A DNA stretch of 64,000 nt, from the NCBI RefSeq assembly GCF_023343835.1, contig NC_064433.1:183847777-183911776 (forward strand), in the 5' to 3' direction. Position 1 is the first letter of the stretch. Every line of letters begins with the position of its first letter. This document shows, one piece after another, positions 57,056 through 64,000 of this stretch. The notes below the pieces were generated by a model. That model did not search any database. It was not told the DNA's origin and saw nothing but the letters and a program-made list of their open reading frames with translations. Made by a program: the position numbers and the translations under genes. The DNA is from Lagopus muta. Taxonomy: Eukaryota > Chordata > Aves > Galliformes > Phasianidae.

Positions 57056-57150
57056 TCACAGAATCACAGAATTGTAGGAGTTGGAAGAACCTCTGGAGAT
57101 CATGGAGTCCATCCTTCTCACTACATTAGGTTCCTTACAGCAGGTTGCCC
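57056..57150 (-). repeat. CR1 LINE 3' tail (antisense)
   Basis: 'aatcacagaatcacagaatt', 'ggagttggaagaacctctgg' and 'gagatcatggagtcca'; about 95 bp. Confidence 0.88.
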
Positions 57151-58149
57151 TGGAAAGTTTGACCCCAGAACATCACTAGAGAAAACGTTACAGATTTCCC
57201 CTGTATTAAATGAATTTCAGCTTCTTCTGGCATTCTGTCTGAGTGCAGGGCAGCCCTTCCTGGTGCAGGAAGTGCGTGTGTTCTCCTCTCTATTGGTGGA
57301 GAGCAGAAGAGGACTGCTAGAAACAGCAATTGGAACCTGAGGAACATTAATGCTATTATCTCAGAGAGGGCATCAAGTGCTATCTTCAAACTGTCTTTAC
57401 TTCCACTTCTCTTACAGAAAAAATACCACAAGTTTCCAGAGACTTGAAAATCTCGTGTTTCTGGTGATTAGAAACCACCTCCTAATATCTTTAATGAATG
57501 CCTCTAGCTAGCTACTACTAGCTAATGCAGATGTGACTTTTATCTCAGGATCTCAAAGCACTTCCCAAAGGTTGATCCCCTTGTCCACATTTCTGAGCCA
57601 CACCATCCTTCAGTTACTGAGGACCTTGAGCATTTGCACTGAGCCATACCAGATAAGTTTCAATGCTGTTTTCTATGCTCATTTGGGTCCTGCAAGCACA
57701 GCCATCACTCTGGCCACACAAACCACTGGCAGGTGTTCCTGCTGAAGTTAGTCTGTAATGGACTTAGAAGAAGCAGTATCTACTTTAAGCACCTGGCTAG
57801 TAGAAATATGTCATAAGAGTCTCAGGAATACCTGATCCCTCAAAACACACTGACCTGTCTCTGACACATAGATAAAGCCCCAGAAAAGCAGATCCTACTG
57901 TTCCCCAGGAGACTGACTCTGTTGCTCAGAGCTGCTTTTTTCATCAACCTTTTGAGGGCAGGTGGCTAAGCACAGCAGCCCCTTCTTCTGACAGTTTGGT
58001 AGCCTGCAGCCGAGCCACTAGCTGGGATGGTTGTGCCAACGGAGGCATGAATCACTAAAACAGCTCTCAGAGGCCTGTCTGCAAGAACTTGTCCGAGCCT
58101 TGGTAGCTGTCACCTCCCCAAAGCCCCCCATGCATTGTGACTTACAGTC

Positions 58150-58275
58150 AGAACGGCTGAGGTCGGATGGACCTGTGTCCATCTTGTCCAACCTCAGCTC
58201 CAGCAGGGACACACAGAGCAGGGTGCCCAGTGCCATGTCCAACAGGCTTTGGAAGATCTTCAGGAAGGGAGACTT
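58150..58275 (-). repeat. Diverged CR1 LINE 3' region (antisense)
   Basis: 'ggatggacctgtgtccatct', 'tgtccaacctcagctccagc' and 'gccatgtccaacaggctttg' match the CR1 3' region in antisense with many changes; the tail octamers are gone. Confidence 0.6.
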
Positions 58276-58535
58276 TCAAAATCCCTCTGGGTATGGTTCT
58301 GGACAACTCATAACTTGCTCTTGTCATTTGCTCTCTTATTTACCCATCTTCTTTGTTATACTCATGGGAATGAAGCCAAGACGCTCACACGTGTTCCCCT
58401 ACAGCCCTGCTGTTGAAACCTAGCAGAAGGGCAGCTCATGCTCCTGCCAGGGGCACAACAGGGTGGGTAGATGCAGGTGAGGTGGCAGGGGGAGTTAATA
58501 CTTTGTCTTTGCTGCTCCAGATGCCCAATCTTATG

Positions 58536-58659
58536 TCATAGAGTCATAGAATTACCAAATTGGAAAAGACCTCCAAGATTAACTAGTCCAACCATCCACC
58601 TACCACCAATATTGCCTCACCAATACTGCCACACTAACCACCTTCCTTAGTACCACATA
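58536..58659 (-). repeat. CR1 LINE 3' end (antisense half of a back-to-back pair)
   Basis: 'tcatagagtcatagaattac', 'ttggaaaagacctccaagat' and 'agtccaaccatccaccta': antisense CR1-F-like end of about 120 bp. Confidence 0.88.
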
Positions 58660-58709
58660 CAGATGGTCCTTTTCAACCCGGGCCATTCTGTGATTCTATG
58701 ATTCTATGA
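58660..58709 (+). repeat. CR1 LINE 3' tail (sense half of a back-to-back pair)
   Basis: 'atggtccttttcaacccggg' and the tail 'ccattctgtgattctatgat' run rightwards directly after the antisense copy. Confidence 0.88.
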
Positions 58710-60653
58710 AGTACTGCATTGCTGCTATGAGAGGAGAAGAAGGACTTTTCAGGCAGATGCAAGAAGAATGGAGCAAGTGCTGCTGATCTGAAACGAAACA
58801 GCAGTTGTGGGAAGCATTTCCTACAGCTGTTTTTGGCATTAGGCACCACACATATTTCCCTGCCCTCCACTGACTGGCATTATTGGGTTGTTTTCTGAAG
58901 ACTTACTTTAGTCCTCTGCCTATGGTTGCTGCATATTAATGAAACAGTGTTTGTCAAGGCTGACAAGTCATACAATTCTTCCGCCTCTCTCTTCTCTCAA
59001 GTGTGCAGAGGTTGTTGTTACCTACATCTGTCCCCTTCAAAAATTCAGCAGCAAATCAGGCCTGCACTAGCAAACAGTAATTTGACCACAGAATACTACT
59101 AAAGGATTAGAAAAAAGCATTTGGATTTAGCCAGGCTGTGGTTTGGGTACTGAGAGTGTGGGACCACCTCATGCCTCAGCCTTACAAATACTCTCACTGC
59201 CATCAAACCTCATCACTCTTGGACAGAAGTTCCTACTTCCAAAGTGCCAAAATCCCATCACTAGGTAACTTGTATTTTCTGTAACAGCAAGCAATCAAAC
59301 AAACAAAGCTCTACAAATACTAAGCATTCAGTGCTTTTGCATGTCTGAATTCTAAACTTCCTTTAGTTTGCATTCAGCTCTGGATGTGTTTGGTTGTGCT
59401 CTTTGGCAGCTGGTGTGTCTAAGCACACTGTGCACTGAGCTGCCCTGCGGAGTTCATAAAAGAGAACAAAACAGGCACTGAAAGAGTCCTTCTCCAGACA
59501 GCAGTGAAACCCACTTTGTCTGTTTTAAGAGAAGGCTGGAATTACAGTGAGAGCATTCACTGGACCTCGGTCTGAAAGGCTGCTGACAGACTACAGTTCT
59601 GTGCTTCTGTGATGCTGTGGTTCTGTGCACCTCCTGCTGCTTGGCCCATGCCTACTGTTGTCCTATTGGTAGCCACTGTTGACCACTGTGACAGAAAGAA
59701 TACCAGGATAGACTGTTCATCGTGACTGTCCATACAATGCTCTCCGTAAGGCCTGGCTGTTGAGACATGGGCTGCAAGAACTGCGGTTGGTAAAAGTGCT
59801 CTTGGTCTAGAACCAATTCAGTTCAGGACATTTTTCTTACTCATACCATGCTAAATCCATAGGGAAAAAAAGGTTTATTGCTCTCTTTGTTTCACTTAGA
59901 TGAATAACTCATCATCCCCTGAGCTGGCCATGGATTGAACAATAAGCTCATACATACAATAGAAAAGATAAAATAATCCAGGAGATGATTAGGTGTGAGG
60001 AAAACACTCGTGTAGTGATGACAACAATTCACTGAAGGGAATGCACTCTAAATTCATTAAAAGTGGAATTATGAACTTTCTTAAATTGGCCCTATGGCAC
60101 AGCCTTCCTGCACAGCCTTTTCAAATCAGACTCCAGGCCTGGACATATGCGTGGCATCAAAACTCCTGAAGGAAGTCCTGCTGAAAAACCACTCACCATT
60201 CTCAGTAAGAGAAACAAATCATGTACCTAAAATCCATCCTTTGTTCTGGAAGTGACTGGTAAGAAGTTTTAAAACACCCCAGGAAGCTAAGAGCTACTGA
60301 GTGGTGTCAGAAGGCACAAAGAGGAGCTGGTGAGCAACTCTCCCACTTCAGGAGAATTATTTGATATCAAAATGACGTAGAGAGAACACTCAAAGGATGG
60401 CAGAAAGCAAACTTAAATTTCAACTTCTAACTTCCTAATGTATTTTTAAAAAGACAGATGGACGTAAATGTTTCTAGAAAGAATGTAGTGATGAACACAC
60501 TAAAGATGGGCCCTTTCCTTAATATCTAAATAGGAATGTTGCTCATCTTTCCAAGAAAGTAAAATACAGTGGGAGCGGTGCTACTAAATTGAAGTAGAAC
60601 TGAACAGGCAGTTGCTGCAATGCATCTTACAACAACCAGATACATCTGAAGAG

Positions 60654-60758
60654 GGACATGTTCTGTGGACATGGCCAGTGGGCAAGGTGGGCATGGGTGG
60701 ATGGTTGGACTAGATGATCTTAGAGGTCTCTTCCAACCTTGATGATCCTATGATTCTA
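60654..60758 (+). repeat. CR1 LINE 3' tail (sense)
   Basis: 'ggccagtgggcaaggtgggc', 'gatggttggactagatgatc' and 'cctatgattctaag'; CR1-F-like. Confidence 0.9.
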
Positions 60759-60984
60759 AGAGCTCAAGCATGCTGAGAAAGCGGCCAATTTTTAGACAGT
60801 AAATTGCTACATAGAGTAGCTATCTTGTGCTGATGTTCCATTGACAGTTTTTTACAGTTAAATAGATTCTGAACCAAAATTATCAGAGCAAAATTTACTA
60901 CGAGAACAAAACGAAATGAACACTTTAACTGCCGTGCAAAGAGTTTGCGCAGGTTGTGGCATTGGGCTGCTCATACTGCACTGA

Positions 60985-61233
60985 GGTTGGTCAGATGTTC
61001 TTTAAGTTCTTTACTATGAGAGTGGTGAGGTGCTGGAACAGCTGCCCAGAGAGGCTGTGGATGCCCCATCCCTGGAGGTGTTCAAGGCCAGGTTGGATGG
61101 GGCTCTGGGCAGCCTGGTCTGGTATTAAATGGGGAGGTTGGTGGCCCTGCATGCGGCAGGGGGTTGCAGCTTGATGATCCTTGAGGTCCCTTCCAACCCA
61201 AGCCGTTCTATGATTCTGATTATGATTCTATGC
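60985..61233 (+). repeat. CR1 LINE 3' end (sense)
   Basis: 'gagagtggtgaggtgctgga', 'ggtgttcaaggccaggttgg', 'cttgatgatccttgaggtcc' and a tail containing two 'gattctatg'-type units. It ends about 55 bp beyond the PANX1 poly(A) signal. Confidence 0.92.
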
Positions 61234-61286
61234 GACGCTGACGTAGAATCCTCAGCCATTTACACTGCTGTAGTTCACAAATTAAT

Positions 61287-61292
61287 TTTATT
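61287..61292 (-). terminator. PANX1: Candidate PANX1 poly(A) signal
   Basis: Minus-strand AATAAA in an AT-rich context (TTTAAATAAAA on the minus strand), about 2.4 kb after the PANX1 stop codon. The sequence between it and the stop is unique and AT-rich, as expected for a 3' UTR, and a CR1 follows directly. Confidence 0.5.
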
Positions 61293-63724
61293 TAAATAAC
61301 CAAGAATGGATACATGCTTTGTTGAAAACCTTGGAAGACAACAAGAGACTCACTGCAGTAAGTCATATTATTAAACACAAAAAGAGTTAGTACAAGGTAC
61401 CGTTCATAAACATGAAACACATTACCTTCAGGAGCTTCATGTTTTAAAGACTAAGAGCTCATTACTTATACTAAACAGTTCAAACACACCATCATCACTA
61501 AACCTTAGTATTGCACTACTGCTTCTCTAATAACATCCAAAGCACAAGGGGTAGTCAACCAAAGAATGACGGCAGCACAGGGATCTGCACTGGGATCAGC
61601 AAAGCGGTCAGTAGCTCATGGCCATCTGTGAGCTCATCTTCAGGAGTATTTGCACGCTTTTCTCTCTGAAATGCAGACTTGGCAGAGGCGGTGACATCAG
61701 GGAACCTTATGGAAGGCATCCATGAGATTGCCCTTGAGAATACAATTGATGTGGATGGACCTGGTTGTGCCAATCCACGTTAGGTTGCGCATCCAACCAA
61801 CACACCACACTGCTGCAGATGGTGCATCTGCAGTACCCACACACAACTGGCATCAGCACAGCCAGAGACAGTTCAGAAAAGGTCAGAGTGGTTGTGGGTT
61901 TGCTGGGAGAAGAAAGCAGCAGCTCAGGCCATACCCAACATACACCCCATTTCTTGCCAGTAATGCTGTACACATTAGGACCGCAGCTGTGCTACAATCC
62001 TATATAAAGAGTTAGCACAATATTATGACTTCAAGACTTCCTTTCAAATAAAGTTCCTCTTAGCTGGAAATCATATCATAACCAACCTGTTCTTGTAAAA
62101 CCAACACAATGTGTCTTATAGCAGCACTTGGGATCCACTTGTCTAGCAAGAGCAGCCAATTCAAGCAGGTGCATTATCTCTTTGAAATCTGCTGCAGCAC
62201 ATCAACAGTTCAATGCAAAGGCTGTAACACTGATTCTTCTTTTATTCCTCATTCTCAACATGGAGAATGCTAGCAGGCAAGAACAAAAGACATCGATGAA
62301 CTGGAAAATGGAAGGCTTACCTAGCAATAACAGGCGTTAAAAAGACAACCAAAGGAAGTGACAGACAAGAGACTTCAATTACAACAACACAGACAATGCA
62401 CAGAACAAGTGCACTCATAGCATCTGTGAAAGATATGCACTGTCACCATGACCATCACACCCCCACCCACCTAACCCTGTGCCCAAAATTCAAGACAGAG
62501 TTCATATTTATGTTAACAGAAGGTAAAGGACCTGAGCAGAGCAGGATGACAGCGCTAGATTCCCCAAACCATACAGTAACAAGCAGGGACACTTTTCCAA
62601 TTAACAAACACTCCTCTTTTCTTTGTCCAAACCACTTCGGCTTCTTATCTTTAATTTCAATTCAGTCATGGGACATGAGGGGGGAGCAACCTTTCTTTGT
62701 GTGCACATCCCTGTCATGTTGCCTATGGGGAGCTTAGTTCTGCTGAGGCACGCAGGTGCCACTCCAGTACAATAAGAATGTCTTCTCAGGTGGGTTTTGG
62801 AAAACAGCACAGACAGTTTTGCATCTGATACCACAAACACACTGAAACCCGTCCCAAATATACAAACACAAAAAAGATTTTCTAGAGATCATTACAAAAT
62901 GGAGCCAACTTCTCTGATCTTCAGTCTAAACTCCCAGAAGGATATGTTAGTCCCAGAAGGAAACAACTGACAACAGAAATGAGCCCAACATTTAGCTTAT
63001 GTATCATTTGTATAAAAAATGTTAAGACATTATTTTATGAATACATTGAAAAATCAAAATCCCTAAAATCTGCAGTACCCCCTTACACTGTGACTGCAGA
63101 TCCTTTTTCCATCAGTGCCTAGTGAATAATCCCACACTTCACTGCTGAGATGACTCAAGACATCTTGGGCTGAACACAGCAACCCCTATTTTTCCACAGC
63201 AAAGACCAGTGGCCAGCCTCCACCTGGTACATGCTTAACCAGATCCAACAAACAAACAAACAAACAACCCCTTCAATAGGGGAGAAAGCCCTCACATGCC
63301 TCATTGAGATGGCCAAGCCCAGAGAAGCAGCATGTCACAACACAGCACAGCCATCTCTTTTTGAGGGCTGTTTCCCACCTCTATACAGAATAGTGCTCTT
63401 TTCCAATGCTGGCTTCGTGTGCATTGAGTGCATTTCACTTGTACTCACAATGGGGATTTCTTTTTTTGTACTTTTTGGTTCTTGTGGGTTTTTTTTCTTT
63501 TTTTCCTTAAAGAAATAAAGTCTACAGCATGGTTTTTCGGGTATGTGACGACGCCTGTTATTCAACAAGCAGTCTGTAAACTGGTCTGTCCTCTGAGGAG
63601 CTGTCAGGTTCCCAGGACAGTTGGACTTGAAGAGCAGAGCAGCACCTTGTGTTCAGCACAGTGAAGGCAGAGGAAAGCCCTCTTGCAGCAGCACGAAGCT
63701 CCTGCATGCGGTGGCTGGAAGGCA
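61293..63724 (-). other. PANX1: Probable PANX1 3' UTR
   Basis: About 2.4 kb without CR1 or recognisable coding exon. An (AAAC)n run lies at 63249-63268 and a T/C-rich run at about 63460-63510 (plus strand). The minus-strand frames at 61555-61773 and 62601-62840 have no domain and fall within this stretch. The extent is inferred from the stop codon and the poly(A) signal only. Confidence 0.5.
63249..63268. repeat. AAAC tetranucleotide repeat
   Basis: Five AAAC units, inside the proposed PANX1 3' UTR. Confidence 0.9.
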
Positions 63725-63810
63725 TCAGCATGAAGAGTCAATAAGTCTTTGGCGAAGCTTTTTATCTTCTTTCTGGCCCAAGTGGTCACTTGCATCACGG
63801 TCTGGCAAAA
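63725..63810 (-). CDS. PANX1: Pannexin 1, terminal coding exon (partial gene)
   Basis: Plasma-membrane large-pore channel that releases ATP; only the end of its cytosolic C-terminal tail is in the window. On the minus strand the acceptor ctttctgcttag lies directly before 63810. The exon then reads (one base from the previous exon plus TT) LPDRDASDHLGQKEDKKLR and RQRLIDSSC, then TGA at 63727-63725. The last residues match the human PANX1 ending RQRLLDSSC, and the preceding Asp/Lys-rich stretch fits the human NGEKNA region. Human PANX1 also has its last intron close to residue 400, which agrees with an exon of about 28 codons. Position and strand fit the 11q21 order, with PANX1 beyond GPR83. 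The rest of the gene lies to the right of the window. The exon is missed by simple frame scans because the longest open frame here is a different one. Confidence 0.85.
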
Positions 63811-63924
63811 CTAAGCAGAAAGTTAACTTTTAGAAGTGACAAGCCATCAAATCACTCAACATTCTTGTTTGCAGAACTGCAGCAATGCAAAGATGGAGCA
63901 AAAAGAACAGAAGCAAGCTCTAAT

Positions 63925-64000
63925 CAGTGTTGCCCAGTGCCAGGACAAGAGGCAATGGGCACAAACTACAACACAGGATGTTTGTTCACTCTGAACAGGA
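63925..64000 (+). repeat. CR1 LINE fragment running off the window
   Basis: 'gcccagtgccaggacaagag' and 'gcaatgggcacaaactacaa' match the CR1 segment just after the RT end, sense strand, in the last intron of PANX1. Truncated by the window edge. Confidence 0.75.

Larger units (their letters stand above)
53900..61286. other. Intergenic block between GPR83 and PANX1
   Basis: No host exon recognised; in mammals the egg receptor gene IZUMO1R lies here, and I see no folate-receptor-like cysteine-rich exon. CR1 copies occupy 54055-54168, 55025-55102, 55195-56335, 57056-57150, 58150-58275, 58536-58709, 60654-60758 and 60985-61233. The stretch 58.7-60.6 kb shows nothing nameable. Confidence 0.5.

Noticed and set aside
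61555-61973. Minus-strand frames near 61.6-61.9 kb considered as a PANX1 exon or another gene
   Set aside because: They share nothing with pannexin, and the true terminal exon was found at 63725-63810. They fall in its 3' UTR.

Overview
This is a vertebrate nuclear window, almost certainly from a bird and probably a galliform such as chicken. The evidence is about three dozen truncated CR1 LINE copies with the typical avian 3' tail (repeats of an ATTCTATG-type octamer), compact introns, and host proteins of the length and sequence expected for birds. For example, MRE11 assembles to 700 residues. No retrovirus, LTR element or DNA transposon was recognised.

Six host genes can be read. From left to right: FUT4 (minus, single coding exon, 8667-9737); a four-exon minus-strand gene at 17617-21185 that I assign to the C11orf97 family (its coding exons are too small to show as long open frames); ANKRD49 (minus, 22944-24542); MRE11 (plus, 19 coding segments, 25412-43838); GPR83 (plus, four exons, 47877-50786); and the last coding exon of PANX1 (minus, 63725-63810) with a 3' UTR of about 2.4 kb, entering from the right edge. 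This is the gene order of human chromosome 11q21 in mirror orientation (PANX1, GPR83, MRE11, ANKRD49, C11orf97, FUT4), so synteny supports the two less obvious calls.

Regulatory layout: ANKRD49 and MRE11 diverge from one CpG island (about 24.83-25.2 kb). It carries an overlapping ETS/CRE site, a CCAAT box and a perfect TCTCGCGAGA palindrome. C11orf97 starts in a second CpG island (20.85-21.3 kb) with a YY1-like and an X-box-like site. FUT4 coding sequence and promoter form a third GC-rich block (8.7-10.06 kb). Poly(A) signals are proposed for FUT4, C11orf97, ANKRD49, MRE11 and PANX1; the GPR83 3' end is less clear.

The rest (1-8.1 kb, 10.3-17.4 kb, 45-47.8 kb, 51-61.2 kb and the introns) is intergenic or intronic sequence holding CR1 fragments of different ages and simple repeats. 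Several CR1 copies sit very close to host splice sites or promoters, and two contain internal insertions. I did not find a novel multi-gene system. The most useful result is the reconstruction of the small C11orf97-like gene and of the PANX1 tail.
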